In this document: positions 51,531 through 60,477 of the stretch, one piece after another
How the letters are laid out: the number at the start of each line of letters is the position of its first letter
Position numbering within the stretch: position 1 is the first letter of the stretch
Origin: Fusobacterium ulcerans
GTDB taxonomy: Bacteria > Fusobacteriota > Fusobacteriia > Fusobacteriales > Fusobacteriaceae
Length of the DNA: 64,000 nucleotides
NCBI RefSeq assembly: GCF_003019675.1
Contig: NZ_CP028105.1
Span: forward strand, 186,001 to 250,000
Reading direction: 5' to 3'
Program-made: the position numbers and the translations under genes
Notes under the pieces: model-generated
The model's input: only the letters and a program-made list of their open reading frames with translations
Database searches by the model: none
What the model was told of the DNA's origin: nothing

Positions 51531-52709
51531 TTAATCTCTGCATATTCCTTGTTCTTTTGCTACTTTTTCAACTGCTGCTGCTACTGCATCTGCAACTCTT
51601 TTATCAAAAGCATCTGGAATGATGTAATTTTCATTCATTTCTTCATCAGTAATAAGAGAAGCTAATCCTCTTGCTGCTGCAAGTTTCATTTCTTCAGTTA
51701 TTTTTCTAGATTTTGCTCTTAAAGCCCCTTTGAATAATCCTGGGAATACAAGAACGTTATTTATTTGGTTAGGATAGTCTGATCTTCCAGTTCCTACTAT
51801 TTTTGCTCCTCCTGCTAAAGCATCTTCTGGCATTATTTCAGGAGTAGGATTTGCCATTGCAAATATTACAGCATCTTTATTCATTGTTTTTACCATTTCA
51901 GTAGTAAGAATATTTCCTACAGATACTCCAACAAAAACGTCGGCTCCTTGTACTGCAAATGCTAAATCTCCAGCAAGATCATTAGGGTTAGTTATTTCAG
52001 CTAACTCTCTCTTAGAGAAGTCATAAGATTCTTTATCACTTTTTCTAAGGATTCCAGGTTTATCAAGAACTAATATTTCTTTTGCTCCTAAATCTCTTAT
52101 AAGTTTAGTTATAGAACTTCCTGCTGCCCCTGCTCCATTTACTACAACTTTAGCATCAGAGAATTTTTTACCTACAACTTTGAAAGCATTGATAAGTCCA
52201 GCAGCAACTACTATTGCAGTTCCGTGTTGGTCATCATGGAATACAGGAATATCTAATTCTTTCTTTAATCTAGTTTCTATTTCTATACATCTTGGTGCTG
52301 ATATATCTTCTAAGTTTACTCCTCCAAGTCCTGGAGCTAGTAATTTTACTGTTCTGATAATTTCTTCTGGATCTTTAGTATCTAAACAAATAGGAATTGC
52401 ATCTACCCCTGCAAATTCTTTGAATAGTACACATTTACCTTCCATTACTGGAAGAGCTGCTTCTGGACCGATATCTCCAAGTCCTAATACTGCTGTTCCA
52501 TCAGTAATAACTGCAACCATGTTTCCTTTTGCTGTATATTTATATACATCCTCTTTGTTAGCTGCTATTTTTCTGCAAGGTTCTGCAACACCTGGTGAAT
52601 AAGCAAGACTCAAATCATCTTTATTAGCTACTTTCACTTTTGAAACTATTGATATCTTTCCTTTATTTTTTTCATGCATTTCTAGTGCTCTTTCGAATAC
52701 TGTTGACAT
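51531..52709 (-). CDS. NAD(P)-dependent malic enzyme (decarboxylating), short bacterial type
   Basis: A 392-residue enzyme converting malate to pyruvate and CO2. Visible: SLAYSPGVAEPCRKI (substrate region), YTAKGNMVAVITDGTAVLGL, the DDQHGTAIV motif, and the NAD loop VVNGAGAAGSSITKLI. The length is that of the short family without a phosphotransacetylase domain. SD GGAGGGAG. It joins dicarboxylate and pyruvate metabolism, which also receives pyruvate from the citramalate pathway encoded on the right. Confidence 0.93.
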   Translation of the reverse strand: MSTVFERALEMHEKNKGKISIVSKVKVANKDDLSLAYSPGVAEPCRKIAANKEDVYKYTAKGNMVAVITDGTAVLGLGDIGPEAALPVMEGKCVLFKEFAGVDAIPICLDTKDPEEIIRTVKLLAPGLGGVNLEDISAPRCIEIETRLKKELDIPVFHDDQHGTAIVVAAGLINAFKVVGKKFSDAKVVVNGAGAAGSSITKLIRDLGAKEILVLDKPGILRKSDKESYDFSKRELAEITNPNDLAGDLAFAVQGADVFVGVSVGNILTTEMVKTMNKDAVIFAMANPTPEIMPEDALAGGAKIVGTGRSDYPNQINNVLVFPGLFKGALRAKSRKITEEMKLAAARGLASLITDEEMNENYIIPDAFDKRVADAVAAAVEKVAKEQGICRD

Positions 52710-53068
52710 AATATCTCCCTCCGTTTATTATAAAATATTTTTTGAAAATTTATTTTCATTTATTGTGACAGTGCAAACTATATTCAAATAATATATATTT
52801 GCCTTTAAAGCTTTATATGATGTATTATATCCCCTTTTTGTACAAAAGTAAAGTATTTTCTTTTTTTCTTGTCTTATTTACGTATTTAATATCTAATATT
52901 GATATAATAAACTTAAACTAGTACATATATTTTCTGAAAATAAATTTTTAAAATATTTTTTTCATCCGTGTACAATATATATTGTTTATTATCTATTTTT
53001 CCAACAAAAATTTAGGTGATTGAAAAATTTTTTTTACTTTTCAACCACCTCCATTTAAAGCAATGTTC
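52710..53068. other. 359-bp gene-free region upstream of malic enzyme
   Basis: AT-rich. It contains the palindrome ACAATATATATTGT at 52972-52985, which may be an operator, and a hairpin (53011-53048) ending the small gene at 53069. The malic-enzyme promoter must lie in 52710-52800, but I see no confident boxes. Confidence 0.45.
53011..53048 (-). terminator. Hairpin after the 69-residue protein gene
   Basis: AGGTG/CACCT and TTGAAAA/TTTTCAA pair around 53011-53048; the U-tail is interrupted, so termination may be partial. Confidence 0.5.
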
Positions 53069-53278
53069 TTATTTTAGTATTCCCAATTTCTTTAATTTCT
53101 CTTCATTTTCCTCTACAAATTCTTCAGTAATAGCATAAGCTACAGTTTTAGTAACTACTATTGCTGTTCCATCAAAAGATATTTCCACTTTCCTATCTTT
53201 TTCCAAAAATTCTTCTCCTCTTTCTACAGCTTTAGCTAAATTCTCTGCGTCTATTCTTTCTTTTAATATGCCTCTCAT
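53069..53278 (-). CDS. Small conserved-looking hypothetical protein
   Basis: A 69-residue protein with alternating helix and strand (GILKERIDAENLAKAVERGE, then VEISFDGTAIVVTKTVAYAI, then a charged helix EEFVEENEEKLKKL). No cysteine cluster or membrane segment. SD AAGGAGG gives good support for translation. No family recognised. Confidence 0.6.
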   Translation of the reverse strand: MRGILKERIDAENLAKAVERGEEFLEKDRKVEISFDGTAIVVTKTVAYAITEEFVEENEEKLKKLGILK

Positions 53279-53359
53279 AAAAATACCTCCTTCATTAGGT
53301 TTTCTTCTTCTTATATATTATACAAGATCAATTTTCCTTTCCTTTTTTTCAAATGAAAA

Positions 53360-53382
53360 AGAGGATGCAGTTCACATCCTCT
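53360..53382 (-). terminator. Terminator of the Gate-domain gene
   Basis: AGAGGATG (53360-53367) / CATCCTCT (53375-53382); U tail on the minus strand (53355-53359). Confidence 0.85.
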
Positions 53383-53389
53383 GTTTTAT

Positions 53390-54541
53390 CTATACAAATA
53401 ATGAATACAAGAAGTTTGCTGCCATTCCAGCTGCCAATCCTCCAATAGTATGACTGAATATTGCTTTTCCAGTTAATTCTCTATATTTCAAACTGTCCAT
53501 CATAGCTACATGAGTGCTTAAGTATCCGCTCCAGCACATTCCCATACTTGTAAAAACCGCTATCTCTCTTGGCCCTATTACGCCCTCTTTTATAAATTGA
53601 GGTACAAGTCCAATAGCAGCTCCCACTGCTCCAAGTGCTGTTATAGGAAAAGCTATTGCCTGTGGACTGGTAAATCCAAATAACGGCTTTAATATAAAAT
53701 TAAGTTTTGCTCCAATTATTGGAAGTATTCCTATTCCTTCATAAGCTGCTCCTGTATAGCCACCTTGAGGCATACCATTTGTAAGCATAAGAACTGTTGT
53801 ACATATGATAATTACTCCAGGAATTATCGCAATTCCCATATCTACTCCTACTTTTCCACCTTCCAGCATGGCTTCTAAAAATCTTCCAAAAATTGATCCT
53901 CTTCTTATTTCTCTTGTATCAAGAACAAATTTTTCTATTTCCTTTTCTTCTTCTGATTCTCCTATACTTTTAAAATATTTTTTACTATAATGCAGCATTA
54001 AATTTACACTTATTATACTTCCTACCACTGCTCCAAGATTTCCTATAAGGACTGCCTTAAAAAGATTTTCTTTCATAAGTCCACCTTGTGCCACCATAAA
54101 TGCTGATACTATGAATCCCATCCCAAAAGATGTTCCCAAGTTAGTAAGAGCTGTAAACTGATAGTTCTTAAAATATTTTCTAAATTCTTTATTTGCTGCT
54201 AAACTAAGTACAGCTGGATTATCTGATATATATGTTGTCACTATTGCTAATGCTGAAGCTCCTGGCAATCTATACAAAGGATAAATTACAAAATAAAGCA
54301 ATTTATTTATCAGGGATATCACTCCAAATTCAGATAATATTTCTGAAAGAGCTCCTGCTAATACTGCAACTCCCATTATAAAGAATACTGTGTTTATCAG
54401 AAGATCATGTGCCGTTCCCATTACAGTATTTATCATATTCACAGGTCCCATTATTTTAGCAGTTGTTATAAAAGATCCAGCTAATAATCCCAGACATATA
54501 AAAGCTTCTAAACTTATTGCTTTCTTTTTTAATTTTTCCAT
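53390..54541 (-). CDS. Gate-domain (nucleoside-recognition-like) membrane protein
   Basis: A 383-residue protein with about ten helices. LYRLPGASALAIVTTYISDN and TNLGTSFGMGFIVSAFMVAQG resemble the Gate domain of spore-maturation / nucleoside-recognition proteins. The C-terminal segment (GMCWSGYLSTHVAMMDSLKY) has the second half-gate pattern. The usual role is transport or permeation; the substrate is unknown. SD GGAG. Single gene with a terminator. Confidence 0.75.
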   Translation of the reverse strand: MEKLKKKAISLEAFICLGLLAGSFITTAKIMGPVNMINTVMGTAHDLLINTVFFIMGVAVLAGALSEILSEFGVISLINKLLYFVIYPLYRLPGASALAIVTTYISDNPAVLSLAANKEFRKYFKNYQFTALTNLGTSFGMGFIVSAFMVAQGGLMKENLFKAVLIGNLGAVVGSIISVNLMLHYSKKYFKSIGESEEEKEIEKFVLDTREIRRGSIFGRFLEAMLEGGKVGVDMGIAIIPGVIIICTTVLMLTNGMPQGGYTGAAYEGIGILPIIGAKLNFILKPLFGFTSPQAIAFPITALGAVGAAIGLVPQFIKEGVIGPREIAVFTSMGMCWSGYLSTHVAMMDSLKYRELTGKAIFSHTIGGLAAGMAANFLYSLFV

Positions 54542-54728
54542 TATTATCTCCTTAGTGTTTACTTATACCTTAAAAGTATAACATCAGACATAAAAAGTGT
54601 CAATATTTTTGCACCTTAAAAGCTTTTTTATAATAAAAAAAGTGTCTCTCTAAGTATTGATTTTTCAACATCTAAAGACATACTTATATTAATATCCAGC
54701 TTTATGTTATTTTATTTCTACAAAAAAA

Positions 54729-54765
54729 GATCAAAAATCTGAAACATAATTTCAAATTTTTGATC
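54729..54765 (-). terminator. Terminator of metK
   Basis: GATCAAAAAT (54729-54738) / ATTTTTGATC (54756-54765) plus inner TGAAA/TTTCA; long U run on the minus strand. Confidence 0.9.
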
Positions 54766-54778
54766 CCTCTCTTTTTTA

Positions 54779-55933
54779 CTATTTATTTAAAGCTTTTTTT
54801 AATTCTTCTACTTTATCAAGTTTTTCCCATGGAATATCTAAATCAGTTCTTCCTATATGTCCAAATGCTGCAAGATCTTGATATTTGAATTTTCCACTTC
54901 TCAATTCAAGTGCTCTTTCTATCCCTCTTGGTGTTAGATCAAATACTTTTTTAACAGCTTCTGCTAATTCAAATTCATCTACTTTTCCAGTTCCAAATGT
55001 ATCTACTTTTACTGATGTTGGTTCTACAACTCCTATTGCATATGATAATTGGATTTCACATTTATCTGCAAGGTCTGCTGCAACTATATTTTTTGCAACC
55101 CATCTTGCTGCATAAGCTGCTGATCTATCTACTTTTGAAGGGTCTTTTCCAGAGAAAGCTCCTCCACCATGTCTAAAGAATCCTCCATATGTATCTACTA
55201 TTATTTTTCTTCCAGTTACTCCTGTATCTCCGTGTGGTCCTCCAATTACAAATCTTCCTGTTGGATTGATATGGAAATGTTTTACTTGATCAGGATCAAG
55301 CCCATAAGATCTCAATACTGGTTTTACTACTTTTTCTATTACTTCTTCTTTTATTTGAGCTTGAGTTACATCTGGATTATGTTGTACAGACACTACTACT
55401 GTATCAACGTGATCTATCTTTCCATTTTCATCATAAGCTAAAGTTACTTGTGATTTTGCATCTGGTCTTGCCCATGGAAGTTCTTTTGCTCTAGTCATTT
55501 TAGTAAGTTTCACTAATATTTCTCTAGCTAATACAAGAGCTAACGGCATTAATTCTGGAGTTTCTTTTACAGCTCCTCCAAACATTATACCTTGGTCTCC
55601 TGCTCCTCCAATATCTACTCCCATAGCTATATCTGGTGATTGAGCATGGATAGCACTTAATACTCCACAGTTAGAATCGAATCCCATTCCTTCTTTATAT
55701 CCGATTTCATCAATTTTACTTCTTACAATGTCTTGGATATCTATATATGTAGTAGTTGTGATTTCTCCTCCTACAACAACCTGTCCTGTTGTACAAAATA
55801 CTTCACACGCTACTCTTGAATTTGGATCATCAGCAAGACATGCGTCTACTACTGCGTCTGAAATTTGATCTGATACCTTATCTGGGTGACCAGGTGATAC
55901 AAATTCTGATGTGAAATAAGTTAAATTTTTCAT
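54779..55933 (-). CDS. metK: S-adenosylmethionine synthetase
   Basis: A 384-residue enzyme making SAM from methionine and ATP. Signatures: [30 protein letters not shown] (near 117), [20 protein letters not shown] and [20 protein letters not shown]. All are intact and the length is canonical. SD AAGGAGG. It is expressed from its own strong promoter through a SAM-I riboswitch, giving feedback control by its product. Confidence 0.96.
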   Translation of the reverse strand: MKNLTYFTSEFVSPGHPDKVSDQISDAVVDACLADDPNSRVACEVFCTTGQVVVGGEITTTTYIDIQDIVRSKIDEIGYKEGMGFDSNCGVLSAIHAQSPDIAMGVDIGGAGDQGIMFGGAVKETPELMPLALVLAREILVKLTKMTRAKELPWARPDAKSQVTLAYDENGKIDHVDTVVVSVQHNPDVTQAQIKEEVIEKVVKPVLRSYGLDPDQVKHFHINPTGRFVIGGPHGDTGVTGRKIIVDTYGGFFRHGGGAFSGKDPSKVDRSAAYAARWVAKNIVAADLADKCEIQLSYAIGVVEPTSVKVDTFGTGKVDEFELAEAVKKVFDLTPRGIERALELRSGKFKYQDLAAFGHIGRTDLDIPWEKLDKVEELKKALNK

Positions 55934-55971
55934 TTTTCCTCCTTAAAATATATTAATAATTTAATGTGTCA

Positions 55972-56114
55972 AGATAAAAAAATCCCTTTCACCAGACAGA
56001 TGAAAGGGATTAAGTGTTAAATCCAATATTCCATCTCTCAGGAGTTAGCACCACACTTAAAAAGCAGGTTGCTGAGATTTCAACGGGCCAGTCCCTCAAT
56101 CTCTCTTGATGGTA
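55972..56114 (-). ncRNA. SAM-I (S-box) riboswitch controlling metK
   Basis: On the minus strand: AGAGATTGAGGGACTGGCCC (about 56107-56088), the CTCAGCAACCTGC block (about 56077-56065), and GTGGTGCTAACTCC (about 56053-56040). The terminator is a perfect 11-bp stem (AATCCCTTTCA 55981-55991 / TGAAAGGGATT 56001-56011) with a U tail at 55975-55980. High SAM should terminate transcription before metK. Confidence 0.93.
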
Positions 56115-56140
56115 TTCTTTATATTTATCATTTACACCTT

Positions 56141-56169
56141 ATTATATATTTTTTTACTATTTGTGTCAA
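56141..56169 (-). promoter_or_regulatory. metK promoter (consensus)
   Basis: TTGACA (56164-56169 complement), 17-bp spacer, TATAAT (56141-56146 complement). Begins just beyond the citF stop, so metK can be transcribed separately from the glutamate operon. Confidence 0.8.
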
Positions 56170-56176
56170 TAATTAT

Positions 56177-57721
56177 TTAGTTATTTTTTACTTGTCTTAC
56201 AACATCCACTATAGATCCGTCTCTGTACTGCACTACAGCAACTACTTTATCCTCAAATTCTATTGCTTCTTCTTTTCCAGTCATAGCTTCTGCTATTTCT
56301 TTTAGCTCTTCTATTGTTTTGATTGGAAGATTAGAATTTTTGAATTTTTCTATTAGATCTTTTCTTAATGGATTAATTGCTATTCCTCTTTCTGTTACCA
56401 GTACATCTACTGTTTCTCCAGGAGTTGTTACAGTAGTTATTCTGTCTTTTACTACTGATATTCTTGCATTTACTAATTGAGAAACTATTATACATAGTTT
56501 TGATCCAGCTGCTGTATCACTGTGTCCTCCAGATCCTCCCATGATAACTCCATCTGATCCTGTAGTTACGTTTACGTTGAAGTTTGTATCCATTTCTGTT
56601 GCACCTAGGATAACTATATCAAGCATATTTACTACTGAACCTTTATTATTTGCATTTGCATACATTGTTGCTGACATTTTTATATGGTTTGGATTTTCTT
56701 TTGCTGATTTGATTGCATTAAGGTCAAAACATTGTACATCAAATAGAGCTTTGAAAAGTCCATCTTTATACATATCAACTATATATCCTGTTATTCCTCC
56801 AGCAGCAAAACTTCCTACTATATTTTTTGATTTCATAAGATTTCTAACTTCTGCTGCAACTGCAAGTGATATTCCTCCTGCACCTGTTTGGAAGCTCATT
56901 CCATCTTTTAAATATCCTGATTGCTCTATGAATTTAGCTGTAAGATCAGCAACTTTTAATCCTATTGGGTTTTTAGTGATCTGAGTAGTTCCAGATACTA
57001 TTCCTTTAGGATCTCCAATAGCATCTACTACTAATACATAGTCTATTAAAGTTTGATTGATTTCTATTGTTGTATTTGGATATGGAACTAAGTTATCAGT
57101 GATAGCTACTACTAATTTAGCATTTTCAACATCTGAGTGAGCATATCCTAAAGCTCCACATGCTGATTTTCCATCTACTCCATTTATATTTCCATATTCA
57201 TCTGAAGTTGGAGCTGCAACAAAAGCTATATCTACTTCAACCTCTCCTGTTTCCATTATTCTTGCTCTTCCACCATGAGTATGCATAACTGCTGGTTTTT
57301 GCATTTTACCTTGTGATATTGCCTGAGCAACTGGTCCTGACATGTATCCAGCATATATTTGTGTTACTATTCCTTTTTCAATCATTTCTACTACTGGTTT
57401 ATGGCATGGGAATATAGAACTTGCAACTAATGTTACATCTTTATATCCTCTTTTTGCTATTTCTGCCATTACTAAATTTAATACATAATCTCCATTTCTT
57501 AAATGGTGGTGGAAAGATACAACCATTCCATCTTTTAATGGAAGTTTATCCATTAATTTTTCAAAATCAGTATGAAGTTTTTTATCATTAGGAGTTACAG
57601 TTTTAAAGTTATAATTCTTTTTTACTACTCCAGTTGTATTTGCTAAATATCCATTATAATGATTGATTTTTCCGTATCCTTCTATAAAATCAGGAACTTC
57701 TCTTCCTAAAATATTTTTCAT
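56177..57721 (-). CDS. citF: Citrate/citramalate lyase alpha subunit (CoA-transferase)
   Basis: A 514-residue subunit of the CitF family. It swaps acetyl on the ACP for the substrate acyl group. Typical patterns: VVSFHHHLRNGDYVLNLVMA near residue 65, the THGGRAR region near 145, and the MGGSGGHSDTAAGSKL block near 400. In this operon it follows citD and citE, so the complex probably cleaves (S)-citramalate of the methylaspartate pathway rather than citrate. SD GAGGTG. No terminator is evident before the metK promoter. Confidence 0.92.
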   Translation of the reverse strand: MKNILGREVPDFIEGYGKINHYNGYLANTTGVVKKNYNFKTVTPNDKKLHTDFEKLMDKLPLKDGMVVSFHHHLRNGDYVLNLVMAEIAKRGYKDVTLVASSIFPCHKPVVEMIEKGIVTQIYAGYMSGPVAQAISQGKMQKPAVMHTHGGRARIMETGEVEVDIAFVAAPTSDEYGNINGVDGKSACGALGYAHSDVENAKLVVAITDNLVPYPNTTIEINQTLIDYVLVVDAIGDPKGIVSGTTQITKNPIGLKVADLTAKFIEQSGYLKDGMSFQTGAGGISLAVAAEVRNLMKSKNIVGSFAAGGITGYIVDMYKDGLFKALFDVQCFDLNAIKSAKENPNHIKMSATMYANANNKGSVVNMLDIVILGATEMDTNFNVNVTTGSDGVIMGGSGGHSDTAAGSKLCIIVSQLVNARISVVKDRITTVTTPGETVDVLVTERGIAINPLRKDLIEKFKNSNLPIKTIEELKEIAEAMTGKEEAIEFEDKVVAVVQYRDGSIVDVVRQVKNN

Positions 57722-57746
57722 CTATAAACACCTCACATATTATTGA

Positions 57747-58619
57747 TTAATCTATTAGACCAATAAGTCTTGCAACATCCAATGTATGAATAGCTCTATT
57801 TATAATTGGAAGGTCAACCATTTTTCCATCTAATGAGAATACTCCAAGACCTTCTTTAGCAGCTTCTTCTTTAGCAGCTATTACTCTTAAAGCATGATTG
57901 ATTTCAGCTTGTGATGGACAGTAAGCTGCATGGATTGTATCTATTTGTCTTGGGTTTATAGCAAGTTTTCCTGTAAATCCTAACATTTTTGCTTTTAATG
58001 AGTCAGCCATTAATCCTTCATAGTCATTTGTATCTGTAAATGGAGTATCTATTGCATCTACTTTACAAGCTTTACATGCATTTACTACTTTTGTTCTTGC
58101 ATAGAATAATTCGTCTGATGATTTAGTTCTTTTTACTCCCAAATCAACTGCAAGGTCTTCTCCACCTAACAAAACAGAAATTACTCTTGGACTTGATTTT
58201 ATAGTTTCATATACTGTTTCTACTCCATAAGTAGTTTCTACTAGTGGGTGTATTTTTATACTTCCTGCTTCAAATCCCATTTCTTTTTCTATTTCATTTA
58301 ATTTTTTATCTAATACAACTATATCTTCAGGACAAGCTTTTGGAAGAAGTATAGCATCTGGTTTCAATCTTGCTATTACATCTATATCTTTTTCTGCAAA
58401 TGGAGTAGATAAAGGATTAACTCTTACTACTACTTCTACATCATCATATTTATTTGTTCTTAAAGCTTCACTTATCAAATATCTTGCAGCATCTTTTTCT
58501 GTTAATGCAACAGCATCTTCCAAGTCAAATATAACAGCGTCTGAACCGAATACAGCTGCTGTTTGAAGCATTCCTGGGTTATTTCCAGGCATAAATAACA
58601 TAGTTCTTCTTAATTCCAC
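57747..58619 (-). CDS. citE: Citrate/citramalate lyase beta subunit
   Basis: A 290-residue TIM-barrel lyase subunit of the CitE family. It starts LRRTMLFMPGNNPGMLQTAA and has VIFDLEDAVALTEKDAAR (acid ligands), IHPLVETTYGVETV and LAINPRQIDTIHAAY. The frame opens at GTG 58628, but AGAGG lies only eight bases before GTG 58619, which gives MELRRTMLFMPG like other CitE proteins. It cleaves acyl-ACP to acetyl-ACP and pyruvate (from citramalate) or oxaloacetate (from citrate). Confidence 0.92.
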   Translation of the reverse strand: MELRRTMLFMPGNNPGMLQTAAVFGSDAVIFDLEDAVALTEKDAARYLISEALRTNKYDDVEVVVRVNPLSTPFAEKDIDVIARLKPDAILLPKACPEDIVVLDKKLNEIEKEMGFEAGSIKIHPLVETTYGVETVYETIKSSPRVISVLLGGEDLAVDLGVKRTKSSDELFYARTKVVNACKACKVDAIDTPFTDTNDYEGLMADSLKAKMLGFTGKLAINPRQIDTIHAAYCPSQAEINHALRVIAAKEEAAKEGLGVFSLDGKMVDLPIINRAIHTLDVARLIGLID

Positions 58620-58654
58620 GATAAACACCTCTCATATAAAAAATAATATAATTA

Positions 58655-58915
58655 TTATAATCCTCTAGCAACAGCAGCTTCTATTCTTGCTCTGACAGTA
58701 TAATCAAGAGCTCCCTTATCTTGAGCTTGAACTTTTACTCCATCAATCCCAAGTTCTACAAGTTTATTTTTTATAACTTCTCTTATATGAGCTCCAAATT
58801 GTTTTTCCACAGTACTTTCTAATTCAATTTCTATTCCGCTTTCAGCTGGAGTTAGAATCACAAATATATCATTTGATTCTAGAGTACCACATTTAGCAGC
58901 TTTCTTTATTGTCAT
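58655..58915 (-). CDS. citD: Citrate/citramalate lyase acyl carrier protein (gamma)
   Basis: An 86-residue ACP. It begins MTIKKAAKCGTLESNDIFV, with the conserved serine in GTLESND that receives the 2'-(5''-phosphoribosyl)-3'-dephospho-CoA group. The frame opens at GTG 58924; GAGGTG before ATG 58915 fixes the start. The enzymes that build and attach the prosthetic group (CitG, CitX) and the activating ligase (CitC) are not in this window. First of the three lyase genes; a terminator-like hairpin lies upstream. Confidence 0.9.
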   Translation of the reverse strand: MTIKKAAKCGTLESNDIFVILTPAESGIEIELESTVEKQFGAHIREVIKNKLVELGIDGVKVQAQDKGALDYTVRARIEAAVARGL

Positions 58916-58978
58916 TTGATTCACCTCATTATTAAATTCTAAATAAAATTCTCTATAAACATTAGGGCTAATTAAAGG

Positions 58979-59006
58979 AAAAAGGTAGTCATATAACTAC
59001 CTTTTT
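58979..59006 (-). terminator. Internal terminator/attenuator between mal and citD
   Basis: A perfect 11-bp stem AAAAAGGTAGT (58979-58989) / ACTACCTTTTT (58996-59006), with a U-tail partly encoded in the stem. It probably lowers lyase expression relative to the upstream mutase genes. Confidence 0.75.
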
Positions 59007-59046
59007 CAAAATCAAAATAAATTATAATTATACTCTTAAAAGAAAA

Positions 59047-60291
59047 CTATTTCTTTCTTCTGTTTACTAAAGCTTCAACTCTAGACATTTCGTTGAATAC
59101 GATCATGTATCCTTCGTCAACACCCATTCCTGGTTTAGCAAGAACTTGAAGAGCTCCACAAGCCATACCGATGTTAGTAGTAACTTCAGCAGATCTGTTA
59201 GTTTCGTTACAAGTTCCTCCACAGTATGATCCGATTCCTACTTTGTTACAGTAAAGAATTGCATCAGCTATGTTGTTTACTCCTCCAAGGTCTGGAGTTT
59301 TGATTTGAACTACATGTCCAGCTTTTTTGTCAGCGAACAATTTAATATCTTCTAATGTATTACACCATTCGTCAGCAACTAATTCAACTGCAATTCCTCT
59401 AGCGTCTACTTCAGCAGTTAAAGCAGCAAGAGCTTCGATTTGTTTATCTCTGTCTTCAACGTCCATAGGTCCTTCTATTCTTAATTTGAATGGTTTTGCA
59501 GCTTCTACTAATGTAGCAATGTAGTCAGCCATTTTTTTAGTGTCACAATCAAATGCAGCACCGATAGTTCCATAAACGTCTATGTGGAATATTGGAGAAT
59601 AGTCAGCATCAGTTCTTTGAGAAATGATTCTGTCTCTTAACCATTTTACATAGTCAAGTAAGATTTCCCCGTGTAATCCTAATTTTTCTTTTACATTGTT
59701 AATCAAAGCGTGAGGTAAAACGTCAGCTTCTTTGATTATCATTTTGTCAGCAGCAACATATCTGTCGTCTCCTGATTGAGTGAATATAGGTCTCTTAGTG
59801 ATTTCTAATCCTGTATTGTAGTCAGCTTTAATAACTTCAGCTAAAGTTACTTTTCTAGCTTTTGCAACACCATCAAGTAAAGCTTGAGTGATTCCATATC
59901 TTATTGCAGTATGTAATCTTTTTCCATTAACTTCTAATGCATCAAATTCTTCAGCAAGAGATTTGAAGTTATCAAGTTCTCTTCCTATTAATTTTGGAGC
60001 GATTTCTTTTTGGATTACTGGAATAAAGTCTTTTGCTAGGAATAAAGGATCTCTTCCTCCCGCACCTGAGTATTGAACAGCAGCACAGTCTCCATGAGCA
60101 ACTTGTCCATCTTCAAGAACTAGTAAAACAGAGATAGCTTCTCCTGCTTGTCTGATTGATTTGAATCCTGGTGTTACTGGAGTTCCTAGATAGAACATAC
60201 CATCATGTCCAGCTCCTGCTTTTATTGCTCTTTGGTCATCAAAATAGAATCCTGTTTTTCCTGCAGAACATACTACATCTACAATTTTCAT
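59047..60291 (-). CDS. mal: Methylaspartate ammonia-lyase
   Basis: A 414-residue enolase-superfamily enzyme that removes ammonia from (2S,3S)-3-methylaspartate, forming mesaconate. Visible: VDVVCSAGKTGFYFDDQRAI at the start, CDAAVQYSGAGGRDPLFLA-type substrate residues (CAAVQYSGAGGRDPL), the metal Asp in FHIDVYGT, LRIEGPMD, ELVADEWCNT, and the catalytic Lys in QIKTPDLGG. Length equals the Clostridium enzyme (413). SD GGAGGC. It follows glmE by 186 bp. Confidence 0.95.
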   Translation of the reverse strand: MKIVDVVCSAGKTGFYFDDQRAIKAGAGHDGMFYLGTPVTPGFKSIRQAGEAISVLLVLEDGQVAHGDCAAVQYSGAGGRDPLFLAKDFIPVIQKEIAPKLIGRELDNFKSLAEEFDALEVNGKRLHTAIRYGITQALLDGVAKARKVTLAEVIKADYNTGLEITKRPIFTQSGDDRYVAADKMIIKEADVLPHALINNVKEKLGLHGEILLDYVKWLRDRIISQRTDADYSPIFHIDVYGTIGAAFDCDTKKMADYIATLVEAAKPFKLRIEGPMDVEDRDKQIEALAALTAEVDARGIAVELVADEWCNTLEDIKLFADKKAGHVVQIKTPDLGGVNNIADAILYCNKVGIGSYCGGTCNETNRSAEVTTNIGMACGALQVLAKPGMGVDEGYMIVFNEMSRVEALVNRRKK

Positions 60292-60319
60292 AATTAAGCC
60301 TCCTAAGATTTTAAATTGT

Positions 60320-60341
60320 GTGGGAATTTTGCAATTCCCAC
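60320..60341 (-). other. Intercistronic hairpin between glmE and mal
   Basis: Perfect 9-bp stem GTGGGAATT (60320-60328) / AATTCCCAC (60333-60341) without a T-run. It may stabilise or process the mRNA, or cause pausing. The remaining 186-bp gap holds nothing else visible. Confidence 0.6.
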
Positions 60342-60477
60342 TTTCTTCCTAATTAAATATATAATCTATTTCCAACATAATTGCAACCAACATTTAAAAA
60401 TTGATTTTCTAAATTATTTTGCATTTATCATATCAATTTTATACTATGATTTCTACAAATTTTATTCGTTAATCGAA

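Noticed and set aside
52972-52985. ACAATATATATTGT palindrome as a defined operator
   Set aside because: A perfect 14-bp palindrome is easily produced in such AT-rich DNA, and no second copy or regulator points to it.
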